A stretch of DNA of 64,000 nucleotides, taken from NCBI GenBank assembly GCA_964590255.1, contig CAZPYA010000011.1, positions 13,481 to 77,480 on the forward strand, written 5' to 3'. The notes below the pieces were generated by a model. The model was not told where the DNA came from and searched no databases. It saw nothing but the letters and a program-made list of their open reading frames with translations. Origin of the DNA: JAKIYB01 sp964590255. GTDB lineage: Bacteria; Armatimonadota; Hebobacteria; CAIYQO01. Every line of letters starts with the position of its first letter. Position 1 is the stretch's first letter. The translations under genes and the position numbers were made by a program. This document shows, in pieces, positions 35,542-43,330 of this stretch.

Positions 35542-37043
35542 CGAGATTCCCTTTCAGCAAAAAAGGCTTCCAGCGCCTGCACCAGGTCAGGCACGGTATA
35601 CGGTTCGGCTTCGACATCGACGGTCAACCCCAACTCCCGCGCGGTCTCCGAAGTCACCGGGCCGATGCTGGCGATGACCGGGCCGTCAACTGGTCCCGGC
35701 ACCTGGGCACGGAAATTCTTCACGGTCGACGAGCTGGTGAAGGTGATGGCATCGAGCGTCGCCAAGTCCGGCGCCTCGCCTGCTTCCGGCACGGTGCGGT
35801 AGACCGGGATCACGTCCACTATGGCGCCACGCGCGGTCAGCATCTCTGGCAGCACATCGCGGGCTTCTTCCGCCCGCGCGATGACGATGCGCAGCCCGGC
35901 AGGATCGGGGAAACCCTCTGCCAGCGACTCGGCGACAAAGCGCTCTGCCAGATAATCGACGACAAGGTGATGCGTCGTCAGCGTCTCCGCGGTGGCCGGG
36001 CCGATGGCGGCGAGGCGCGCCGAACCCAGCGCGCGGATATCCGCCCCGCTGGCTTCCACCTGCTCCAGCAATGCCGGCAGGCCGTTGGCGGAGGTAACAA
36101 CGATCCAATCCGCTGCAAGCAGGCGCGGCAGCAGGTCGTCGGCGGGCGGCAGCGTTTCGGTGCGTATCGTCGGGAACTCCACCGGCACCGCGCCGGCCGC
36201 CGCCAGCAGCTCGGACAACGCGCTGGCCTGGGCCCGAGAGCGCGTCACCAGGATACGCTTGCCGAAGAGCGGGCGGGTATCGAACCACGCCAGCTCATTG
36301 CGCAGGTTCACTACCTCGCCGACAACGGTGATCACCGGTGAACGCAGTCCGGCATCTTGCACGCGCTCGGCGATATCCGCCAGTGTGCCCGTCACCACGC
36401 GCTGATTCGGGGTGGTGCCGCTCTGGATGGAGGCGGTGGGCGTCGTCGCCGGCCGACCATTCGCCATGAGTTGGCGTGCGATTTCCGGCAGGTTTGACAG
36501 CCCCATGAGAAAAACGAGTGTGTCGGCGCCGTGGGCGATGCCCGCCCAGTCCATCGTCGATTCCGTCTTATCCGCGTCCTCATGACCGGTGATCACTGCG
36601 AAGGACGAGGCGCAACGGCGGTCAGTGACCGGGATGCCCGCGTAGGCCGGCACGGCGATGGCCGAAGTGATGCCCGGCACGATGACAAAAGGGATGCCGC
36701 GCTCGCGCAGGTAAACGGCTTCCTCCCCACCTCGCCCGAAAACGAAGGGGTCGCCGCCTTTCAGCCGACAAACGCGCTTGCCGCGATGCGCCTGCACCGC
36801 CAGCACCTCGTTGATCGCGTCCTGGGTGAGGGTGTGCGCCGAGGACGCCTTGCCGACATAGACATATTCGACATCCGGACGCGCCAGCGCCAGCAGCGCG
36901 GGGTTCGCCAGCCGGTCGTGGACGATCACCTCCGCCTGCGCGATTGCGTCCGCCCCCGCCCGCGAGATGAGGCCGGGATCGCCCGGCCCCGCCCCGACGA
37001 GATAGACGGTGCCCGGAGTGATGCTCGGTGTGGTATCAGACAT
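35538..37043 (-). CDS. cobA-hemD: uroporphyrinogen-III C-methyltransferase / uroporphyrinogen-III synthase fusion
   Basis: A 501-residue fusion. The N-terminal half is the SUMT/CobA methyltransferase (VYLVGAGPGDPGLISRAG near residue 14; LKGGDPFVFGRGGEE) that converts uroporphyrinogen III to precorrin-2 with SAM. The C-terminal ~240 residues are HemD (GKRILVTRSRAQASAL) that cyclises preuroporphyrinogen to uroporphyrinogen III. The fusion directs flux to precorrin-2 and hence siroheme. It is divergent from hemL, with a MITE-like repeat and hemL promoter between them. Confidence 0.93.
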   Translation of the reverse strand: MSDTTPSITPGTVYLVGAGPGDPGLISRAGADAIAQAEVIVHDRLANPALLALARPDVEYVYVGKASSAHTLTQDAINEVLAVQAHRGKRVCRLKGGDPFVFGRGGEEAVYLRERGIPFVIVPGITSAIAVPAYAGIPVTDRRCASSFAVITGHEDADKTESTMDWAGIAHGADTLVFLMGLSNLPEIARQLMANGRPATTPTASIQSGTTPNQRVVTGTLADIAERVQDAGLRSPVITVVGEVVNLRNELAWFDTRPLFGKRILVTRSRAQASALSELLAAAGAVPVEFPTIRTETLPPADDLLPRLLAADWIVVTSANGLPALLEQVEASGADIRALGSARLAAIGPATAETLTTHHLVVDYLAERFVAESLAEGFPDPAGLRIVIARAEEARDVLPEMLTARGAIVDVIPVYRTVPEAGEAPDLATLDAITFTSSSTVKNFRAQVPGPVDGPVIASIGPVTSETARELGLTVDVEAEPYTVPDLVQALEAFFAERESR

Positions 37044-37085
37044 CTGTTACGCTCCCGGCTCAGTGTAGAGCCTTACTTTCCGAAT

Positions 37086-37179
37086 GTCTAGTAGTCTGAC
37101 AAAATGAAGATGCGTAGAATGCCGCGCCGTGCTAAGGGTGCAGCTACGACGGCAAAATCATTTTGACGGAGTACTAGAC
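37086..37179 (+). repeat. 94-bp MITE-like element with 22-bp inverted ends
   Basis: 37086-37107 and 37158-37179 are inverted copies agreeing at 19 of 22 positions. Inside each end, TA is followed by a 17-nt arm with CAAAATGA/TCATTTTG, the look of a Tc1/IS630-type terminal repeat with TA target site. It lies between cobA-hemD and hemL. No transposase is encoded. Confidence 0.6.
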
Positions 37180-37203
37180 TGCTGATCGAAAAAGCCCTAT
37201 AGA

Positions 37204-37233
37204 TTGCCATTTTCGTAAAAAATACCGCATAAT
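37204..37233 (+). promoter_or_regulatory. promoter of hemL
   Basis: TTGCCA at 37204-37209, an 18-nt spacer and CATAAT at 37228-37233, about 30 bases before the hemL ATG; TGGAGG gives the ribosome binding site. Confidence 0.6.
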
Positions 37234-37263
37234 ACCGCGTCAGTTCATCCCTGGAGGCCGAAC

Positions 37264-38553
37264 ATGCAGCATCAGCGTTCGCATGATATCTTTACCCGCG
37301 CGCAAACCGTTATTCCCGGTGGGGTAAACAGTCCCGTGCGCGCGTATAAATCTGTTGGCCGCGAGCCGGTAGCCATCGCCGGCGGCGCGGGCAGCCGCGT
37401 CACGGATGCCGATGGCAATACCTACATCGATTATATCGGCTCCTGGGGGCCGCTCATCCTCGGTCACGCACCGAAGCCGGTCATTGATGCCGTGTGCGCT
37501 ACCGCCGCCCACGGAACTAGCTTCGGGACGCTCACCGAGCGTGAAGCCGATTTCGCCGAGCAGCTCTGCCGCATCGTACCGTGCCTGGAGATGGTGCGGT
37601 TGGTGAGTTCCGGTACCGAAGCGGTGATGAGCGCCATCCGCCTGGCGCGCGCCGCCACCGGGCGCGATCTGGTCATCAAATTCGACGGCGGATATCACGG
37701 CCACAGCGATGGCCTGCTGGCGAAGGCCGGCTCCGGTATCGCCACCCAGGGCATCCCCGGCACCCCCGGCGTGCCGGAGGCCTTCGCCGCGCTGACCATC
37801 ACCATTCCCTTTAACGACCTCGACGCCTTGCGCCAGGTGCTGGAAGCGCGTGGCGGCGAAGTCGCCTGCCTCATCGGTGAGCCAATCCCCGCCAATATGG
37901 GCGTGGTGCCACCCGCCGAGGGCTACTGGTCCGTCGTGCAGGCAATGCTCCGTGAAGCCGGCGCGCTGCTCATTTTTGACGAAGTCATCACCGGCTTTCG
38001 CCTCGGGCTGGACGGCGCGCAAGGCTACCTGGGCGTCACCCCCGATCTCGTCACCATGGGCAAAATCATCGGCGGCGGCCTGCCGGTGTGCGCCTTCGGT
38101 GGCCGCGCCGCATGAATGACAATGATGGCGCCGGAAGGCCCGGTGTATCAGGCCGGCACGTTGAGCGGCAATCCGCTGGCCGTCGCCGCGGGTATGGCCA
38201 CGCTGCGGACGCTGGAGGAGACGAACCCCTATCCGCACATCAATGCGCTGGCGCGCACGTTGGCCGACGGCATGACCGCCGTCGCCGCGGAAGCAGGCGT
38301 GCCCGCCATGGTCAATGTCGTTGGCTCCATGCTCACCGGCTTCTTCACCGACGGCCCGGTGACCAATTTCGCCGACGCATTGCGTGCCGACACGCAGCGA
38401 TACGCGGCGTTCTTCCGCGCCTGCCTGGACGGCGGCGTGATGCTGGCGCCGAGTCAATTCGAGGCGATGTTCGTCTCTGCCGCGCACACCGAGGACGATG
38501 TCGCGCAGACGCTGCAGGTGATGCGCGCAGCCTTCCGAAAGATCAGCGCATGA
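37264..38553 (+). CDS. hemL: glutamate-1-semialdehyde aminotransferase, interrupted by an in-frame TGA
   Basis: The reading frame encodes HemL, which converts glutamate-1-semialdehyde to 5-aminolevulinate using PLP. The first 283 codons run through the PLP-binding region (SSGTEAVMSAIRLARA, FDEVITGFR, MGKIIGGGLP) to GGRAA, then TGA at 38113-38115; the same frame continues from ATG 38116 as MTMMAPEGPVYQAGTLSGNP to a normal C-terminus at 38553. Family alignment places the TGA at a single residue, usually Val or Ile, with no insertion or deletion. TGA is used as a normal stop elsewhere. Sequencing error, nonsense mutation or recoding are possible. The TGA is followed at once by ATG, so reinitiation could yield two chains. 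The stop overlaps the next start (ATGA at 38550). Confidence 0.88.
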
Positions 38554-39218
38554 GCGAAACCACTCCCGAAATTCCATTCTATTACCCGATCTTCCTCAAC
38601 CTGCGCGGCAAGCGTTGTTTGGTGGTAGGCGCGGGCAAAGTCGCCCTCCGCAAGGTGGAGAGCCTGCTGGAAGCCGGCGCGGAAGTGGTGGTGGTCGCTC
38701 CGGACGGCGTGCCGTTGCCGGACGGCGTGACCTGGTACCGCCGGCCTTTCGAGACCACCGACGCTGACGGCGCGTGGTTGATCATCGCCGCCACCGCGAA
38801 CCGTGACGTCAATGCCGTCGTCGCCCGCGCCGCCGACGAGCGCCGCATCTGGGTGAACGTGGTCGACGTGCCGTACGAGAGCACCGTCATCATGCCTGCG
38901 GTCGTGCGCCGCGGCGCGCTGTGCATCGCGCTCTCCACCGCCGGCTCCAGCCCCGCGTATATCCGCAAGCTGCGCATGCAGCTCGAAGACGAATTCGGGC
39001 CGGAATACGGCGAGTTGCTCGACATGCTGCGGACGCTGCGCCGGTCATGGGAGCCGCGCGCGAAAGCCGCCGGACTGCCTGACGACGCTCGCCGCGCGGC
39101 CTGGGAGCGCGTCATCGCGCTCCCGTTGCTCGATTGGTTACGCGCCGGCGACCGCGCCACCGCCGAATCCGCCGCTACGGCGATCCTTGAGCAAGCGCTG
39201 GAAAATATCGTGTCATAA
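38550..39218 (+). CDS. precorrin-2 dehydrogenase / sirohydrochlorin ferrochelatase (Met8/CysG-N type)
   Basis: A 222-residue protein with the NAD-binding motif CLVVGAGKVALRKVESLL near residue 20 and the conserved IIAATANRDVN and NVVDVP segments of Met8/CysG N-terminal domains. It oxidises precorrin-2 to sirohydrochlorin with NAD+ and may insert iron to form siroheme. The C-terminal methyltransferase of CysG is absent, because that activity is in the cobA-hemD fusion. It overlaps hemL by four bases and feeds the siroheme used by AhbC/AhbD after decarboxylation. Confidence 0.88.
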   Translation: MSETTPEIPFYYPIFLNLRGKRCLVVGAGKVALRKVESLLEAGAEVVVVAPDGVPLPDGVTWYRRPFETTDADGAWLIIAATANRDVNAVVARAADERRIWVNVVDVPYESTVIMPAVVRRGALCIALSTAGSSPAYIRKLRMQLEDEFGPEYGELLDMLRTLRRSWEPRAKAAGLPDDARRAAWERVIALPLLDWLRAGDRATAESAATAILEQALENIVS

Positions 39219-39280
39219 GATATGCTCATACGGGTATAGATGATTGCGGACCGCCGACGTCCGCGGCAGGTGACGCATAC

Positions 39281-40555
39281 ATGATTGTTCTTGTTGGCTT
39301 GAACCATACGACCGCGCCGTTGACCTTGCGCGAACGCCTCTATGTCGGAAAATCGACGCTGGGGCGTTTGTTGCGTGAGCTCTGCGCATTGCCCGGCGTG
39401 GAAGAGGCTGTGGTGCTGTCCACCTGCAACCGCACCGAAGTCTATGCGTCCGCCAGTGACCTGTCCGCGCTGGTGAATTTCCTCGCCGACCGCGCCAACC
39501 TGCCGCACGACCTGCTGCTGGCCCACCTGTACCTGCTGCAGGGCGTCGAGGCCGCGCGGCATCTCTTCCGCGTCGCCGGCGGGCTGGATTCGCTGGTGAT
39601 GGGCGAAATGCAAATCCTCGGCCAGGTGGGTGATGCGCTGGCTGCCGCGGTGGAATTCGATACCGCTGGCCGCCACCTCTCCACCCTCTTCCAGCACGCC
39701 ATGGCTGTCGGCAAGCGCGCGCGCACGGAGACGGGCATCAGCGAAGGCGCCTTCTCAGTTGGCCGCATCGCGGTGGAACTGGCGCGGAAACTCTTCACCG
39801 ATCTCACCGATCATTCCGTGCTGGTGCTGGGCGCGGGGAAGATGTCGGAGCTGTCCGCCATCCATCTCGCCGCCAACGGCGCCGCGCCCATTTACGTGGC
39901 GAACCGCACCCCCGACCACGCCCGCGCGCTGGCTGAGAAGCTGCACGCGGAGATCGTCCCCTTCACTGAGCTGACCGCGAAGCTGGCTGAAGTGGATATC
40001 CTCATCAGCTCGACCGGCGCGCCGCACATTGTGCTGCCCCGCGAGACGGTGGCGCAGGCGATGACGCAGCGCCCCGATCGCCCGCTCTTCATGATCGATA
40101 TCGCCTTGCCGCGCGACATCGATCCGGCCGCCGCGGACATCCCGCACGTGTACCTGTACAATATCGATGACTTGGACACGGTGGCGGATGACTGCTGCCA
40201 GCAGCGGCAGGACGAGGTGCCGCGCGTGGAAGGCATCGTCAGTGAGGAAGTGGAGCGCTGGCGGCATCGCCAGGCCGGCCTGGAAGCGGCGCCGGTCATC
40301 TGCGCGCTACGCGACACCTTCGAAGCCACCCGTCAGGCGGAGTTGGAGCGCATGGCCTCTGTTCTCGCGACGCTCACCCCTGAACAGCGCGCGGCGGTAG
40401 ACGCCCTCACTGCGTCGCTCATCAACAAGCTACTGCACACGCCGACCGTGCATCTAAAAACGTTACTGACGCGCGAACAGCAGGCGCTGCCGCTGATCTG
40501 CGAACTCTTCAACCTGTGCATTCCTGAAAATGAACACGAAAAGGAACCGGCATGA
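39281..40555 (+). CDS. hemA: glutamyl-tRNA reductase (copy 2)
   Basis: A second complete HemA of 424 residues. It has the catalytic STCNRTEVYA segment near residue 49, the NADPH-binding VLVLGAGKMSELSAIHL and the normal C-terminal helix. It differs substantially from the 32883-34241 copy, so it is a distinct paralogue rather than a recent duplicate. Position before hemC and after the precorrin-2 dehydrogenase suggests it serves the general tetrapyrrole operon. It overlaps hemC by four bases. Confidence 0.93.
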   Translation: MIVLVGLNHTTAPLTLRERLYVGKSTLGRLLRELCALPGVEEAVVLSTCNRTEVYASASDLSALVNFLADRANLPHDLLLAHLYLLQGVEAARHLFRVAGGLDSLVMGEMQILGQVGDALAAAVEFDTAGRHLSTLFQHAMAVGKRARTETGISEGAFSVGRIAVELARKLFTDLTDHSVLVLGAGKMSELSAIHLAANGAAPIYVANRTPDHARALAEKLHAEIVPFTELTAKLAEVDILISSTGAPHIVLPRETVAQAMTQRPDRPLFMIDIALPRDIDPAAADIPHVYLYNIDDLDTVADDCCQQRQDEVPRVEGIVSEEVERWRHRQAGLEAAPVICALRDTFEATRQAELERMASVLATLTPEQRAAVDALTASLINKLLHTPTVHLKTLLTREQQALPLICELFNLCIPENEHEKEPA

Positions 40556-41463
40556 AGCTTCCGATCCGACTTGGCAGCCGCGGCAGCAAGCTGGCGCTGA
40601 CCCAGAGCGAATGGGTGGCCGGCCAACTGGCGCAGCTCGGTTATCCCTGCGAGATCACCATCATCCGCACCACCGGCGACCGGCTCTCTGAACAGCCGGT
40701 CGATACGCTGCCCGGTAAAGGCGTCTTCGTGAAGGAGATCGAGCAGGCGCTGCTGGCGAACGAGGTCGACCTGGCGGTGCACAGCATGAAGGATCTGCCC
40801 GGCGAGATGCCGGAAGGCCTGACCATCGCCGCTGCCCCACCCCGCGAGGACACCCGTGACGTGGTGATCGGCCCGGCGGGACAGCCGGTGACGCTGGCGA
40901 CGCTGCCGCATGGCGCGCGGCTGGGCACTTCCAGCCTGCGACGGCGGGCGCAAATCCTCGCGCGGCGCCGCGACCTGGCGGTGCTCGACATGCGCGGCAA
41001 CGTCGACACTCGCCTGCGAAAGCTGGACGAGGGACAATACGACGCCATCGTGCTGGCCGCCGCCGGCATGCACCGGCTGGGCTTCCAGGCGCGTATCAAC
41101 GACTACCTGCCGTCTGCCGATGTGCTGCCCGCCGCCGGACAGGGCGCGTTGGCCATCCAGACGCGCAGCGATGACGTGGAACTGATCGCCGCGCTCGAAC
41201 CGCTGCGCCACACGCCGACCATGCTCGCCACCCGCGCCGAACGCACTGTCCTTGCCGAACTTGGTGGCGGCTGCTCCATCCCGCTGGGCGTGCTGGCGAC
41301 CGTCGATGGCCCGCGCATCACCCTCCGTGCCGCGCTGTGCAACCCCGCCAGCGAGGAGATCGTGCGCGAGCGACTGCAAGAGGAAGACACACCGGAGGCG
41401 ATTGGCCGTGCCATGGCGGAACGGCTGCGCGGTCGCGCAGCGCACTTCCTGTCGACTTTGTAA
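40552..41463 (+). CDS. hemC: porphobilinogen deaminase (hydroxymethylbilane synthase)
   Basis: A 303-residue HemC that polymerises four porphobilinogen units into hydroxymethylbilane. Conserved segments RLGSRGSKLALTQSEWVAGQ, DLAVHSMKDLP and the dipyrromethane cofactor Cys in LGGGCSIPLG near residue 240 are visible. Length is normal. Confidence 0.95.
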   Translation: MKLPIRLGSRGSKLALTQSEWVAGQLAQLGYPCEITIIRTTGDRLSEQPVDTLPGKGVFVKEIEQALLANEVDLAVHSMKDLPGEMPEGLTIAAAPPREDTRDVVIGPAGQPVTLATLPHGARLGTSSLRRRAQILARRRDLAVLDMRGNVDTRLRKLDEGQYDAIVLAAAGMHRLGFQARINDYLPSADVLPAAGQGALAIQTRSDDVELIAALEPLRHTPTMLATRAERTVLAELGGGCSIPLGVLATVDGPRITLRAALCNPASEEIVRERLQEEDTPEAIGRAMAERLRGRAAHFLSTL

Positions 41464-41480
41464 CCTGGAGGCACTTCCCC

Positions 41481-42227
41481 GTGCTGATCTTCGATTGTCA
41501 CGCCGAATTCGGCCCGCGTACGATCCCGAATGCGATCCAGCGGCCCACCGCGCCTGACCTGGCCGCGCTGTTGACGGAGATCGGGGTGAGCCGCGCGTTG
41601 GTCACCCACCCCGCGCAGAGCGAGCAGCACCCACTGATCGGCAATGCGCGCATCATCGCGGAAACGCGCGAGACGCCGCTACTGGAATCTACGTGGGCGA
41701 TTCTCCCGCCGCAAACTGAAGAGCTGGGCACGGTAGACGCCTTCCTTGCCGCCATGGCTGCGGCCGGCGTGCGGGCGCTGTGGGCCTATCCGGGCGCGCA
41801 TCGCTACCTGCTGAATATGCTGACCCTCGGGCCACTCATCGAGGCGATGGTTCAGCGCCGCATCCCGCTCTTTGTAAAGGTGGCGCAGAACGACTGGCCG
41901 ACAGTCTACGCGTTGCTCGAGGAAGCACCGGAACTGCGTTTGGTGATCGCCACAACCGCGCTATGGGGCGACGACCGCTTCTTCCGTCCGCTGCTGGACG
42001 CCTATCCTGATGTCTGCCTGTCCACCAGTTTCCTCTTTGTCGAGGGGCAACTGCCGGCGCTGGTAAGCCGATATGGCGCCGGGCGGTTGCTCTACGGCAG
42101 CAGCTTCCCGGATAACCAGCCGGGTGCGAGTCTCTTCCCGCTGCTGCATGCCGGGCTATCCGAGTCCGACACCGCCGCCATCGCCGGAGGCAACCTGCTT
42201 CGCCTGCTCGAGGAGGTGCAGCCATGA
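41481..42227 (+). CDS. amidohydrolase_2-like protein with degenerate metal site
   Basis: A 248-residue TIM-barrel amidohydrolase-like protein starting at GTG 41481 after CTGGAGG. The usual HxH is DCHAEFG (second His replaced by Glu), and the late Asp motif (GSDFP or GTDLP) is SSFPDNQPG. Loss of these residues suggests a catalytically weak or inactive member. It overlaps the next, apparently active, family member by four bases, so the two could form a heteromer. Confidence 0.7.
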   Translation: MLIFDCHAEFGPRTIPNAIQRPTAPDLAALLTEIGVSRALVTHPAQSEQHPLIGNARIIAETRETPLLESTWAILPPQTEELGTVDAFLAAMAAAGVRALWAYPGAHRYLLNMLTLGPLIEAMVQRRIPLFVKVAQNDWPTVYALLEEAPELRLVIATTALWGDDRFFRPLLDAYPDVCLSTSFLFVEGQLPALVSRYGAGRLLYGSSFPDNQPGASLFPLLHAGLSESDTAAIAGGNLLRLLEEVQP

Positions 42228-43045
42228 GCCGTCGCACCCCGCTGGTCGAGCGTTTTCTGGCCGAAGGCCGGCTGGACGACTGCCCGATTTACGATCTCCA
42301 CACCCATCCCGACCGCTTCACCGGCATCTACTTCCCCGATCCGGAGATGGACGGCATCCTGCGGTCGATGGACCGCTGTGGCGTGAAGCAGATCGCCATC
42401 GCCCCGCACGCCGCGCTTTTCAACCCGCTGGACGGCAACGATCTCACCCTGCGTATGCTGGCGGCACACCCCGACCGCTTCCTCGGCTACATGGTCTTCA
42501 ATCCGCGCTACCCGGAGACGCTGCCGGCGCTGCAGGCGCATACGGCGGAGACGCCGGGGGTGATCGGCTTCAAAATCCACCCCACCATGCACGACTACCC
42601 GCTGACCGGCGCGGCCTATCAACCGCTGCTCGAATGGACGAACGCGCACAAACTGCTGGTGCTGTCACACACCTGGGCCGACCCGCGTTGCAACGCCGAC
42701 GCTTGTCGCGCCGTCACCGAACAATACCCGGAGATGATTTTCCTCCTCGGCCACTCAATCTGGGGGCAATTCGATGAAGCCATCACCCTCGCCACGGAGA
42801 TGCCGAATGTCTACTTGGAGCTGACCGCCTCGGAACACATCCCCGGTTTCATTGAAAAAGCGGTGCAAGGCGCCGGTGCCGAAAAAATCCTCTTTGGCAC
42901 CGACCTGCCCTGGTTCAACCCGCACTACACCATCGGCTGCATTCTCTTCGCCGACATCGAAGACGCGGACCGCCACGCGATTTTACATGGTAATGCGGAG
43001 CGAATATTGGGAGTAGAGGCAAGGAAAGGGCGCACCGGAGAATAA
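42224..43045 (+). CDS. amidohydrolase-family protein
   Basis: A 273-residue metal-dependent amidohydrolase_2. Metal and catalytic residues are intact: IYDLHTHPD near residue 23, KIHPTMHDYP, LLGHSIWGQ and LFGTDLPWF. The reaction could be decarboxylation or C-N or lactone hydrolysis, and the substrate is not apparent. The last codons and stop lie inside a foldback repeat (43028-43186), so the C-terminus may have been altered by its insertion. It follows the degenerate partner at 41481. Confidence 0.75.
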   Translation: MSRRTPLVERFLAEGRLDDCPIYDLHTHPDRFTGIYFPDPEMDGILRSMDRCGVKQIAIAPHAALFNPLDGNDLTLRMLAAHPDRFLGYMVFNPRYPETLPALQAHTAETPGVIGFKIHPTMHDYPLTGAAYQPLLEWTNAHKLLVLSHTWADPRCNADACRAVTEQYPEMIFLLGHSIWGQFDEAITLATEMPNVYLELTASEHIPGFIEKAVQGAGAEKILFGTDLPWFNPHYTIGCILFADIEDADRHAILHGNAERILGVEARKGRTGE

Positions 43046-43186
43046 TGTCGTCATTCTCCCGCCGGGCGCTCGTTCGTGGGCTAGGCGAACGCCCGCAGAC
43101 ATATGCGGTCATATTTCAAGGGCGCTCAACAACGCGCACAAGCCAGCGAACAAGGCAGAATGACGACAGTATTCTCTGGTGTGCCC
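43028..43186 (+). repeat. 159-bp foldback element overlapping a gene end
   Basis: 43028-43057 and 43157-43186 are inverted copies matching at 27 of 30 positions. Complementarity continues weakly to a central ATATG/CATAT stem near 43100. No open gene with transposase features lies inside. The left arm contains the stop codon of the upstream amidohydrolase. Confidence 0.6.
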
Positions 43187-43218
43187 ATAGGCGCTGCCGG
43201 TGCGGGTTGGTCGTTTCC

Positions 43219-43248
43219 TTGCCCGCATCCGGCCGGGTGTGATATAAA
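43219..43248 (+). promoter_or_regulatory. promoter of valS
   Basis: TTGCCC at 43219-43224, an 18-nt spacer and TATAAA at 43243-43248. Confidence 0.6.
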
Positions 43249-43264
43249 TACAGGTACAGAACAT

Positions 43265-43305
43265 CAGCGATCGATGGTTCGCGCGAAGCGAGCCGTTGGT
43301 CGCTG
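43265..43305 (+). promoter_or_regulatory. hairpin in the valS leader
   Basis: CAGCGA at 43265-43270 pairs with TCGCTG at 43300-43305, and GGTTCGC with GCGAGCC inside, making a hairpin 12 bases upstream of the GAAGGAGG ribosome binding site. No T-box consensus is seen. Confidence 0.45.
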
Positions 43306-43330
43306 AACAGTTCTTTGAAGGAGGCTTACG

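Noticed and set aside
38113..38115. hemL TGA as selenocysteine
   Set aside because: HemL has no Cys/Sec at this position, the replaced residue is a hydrophobic one, and no SECIS-like hairpin or selenocysteine genes are seen in the window.
7355..43186. Complete insertion sequences at the foldback repeats
   Set aside because: Each element is under 170 bp and has no transposase reading frame, so only MITE-like remnants can be supported.
43046..43330. T-box riboswitch before valS
   Set aside because: The T-box consensus (AGGGTGGNACCGCG-type) and a specifier loop are not visible; the hairpins are explained by a foldback repeat and a simple stem.
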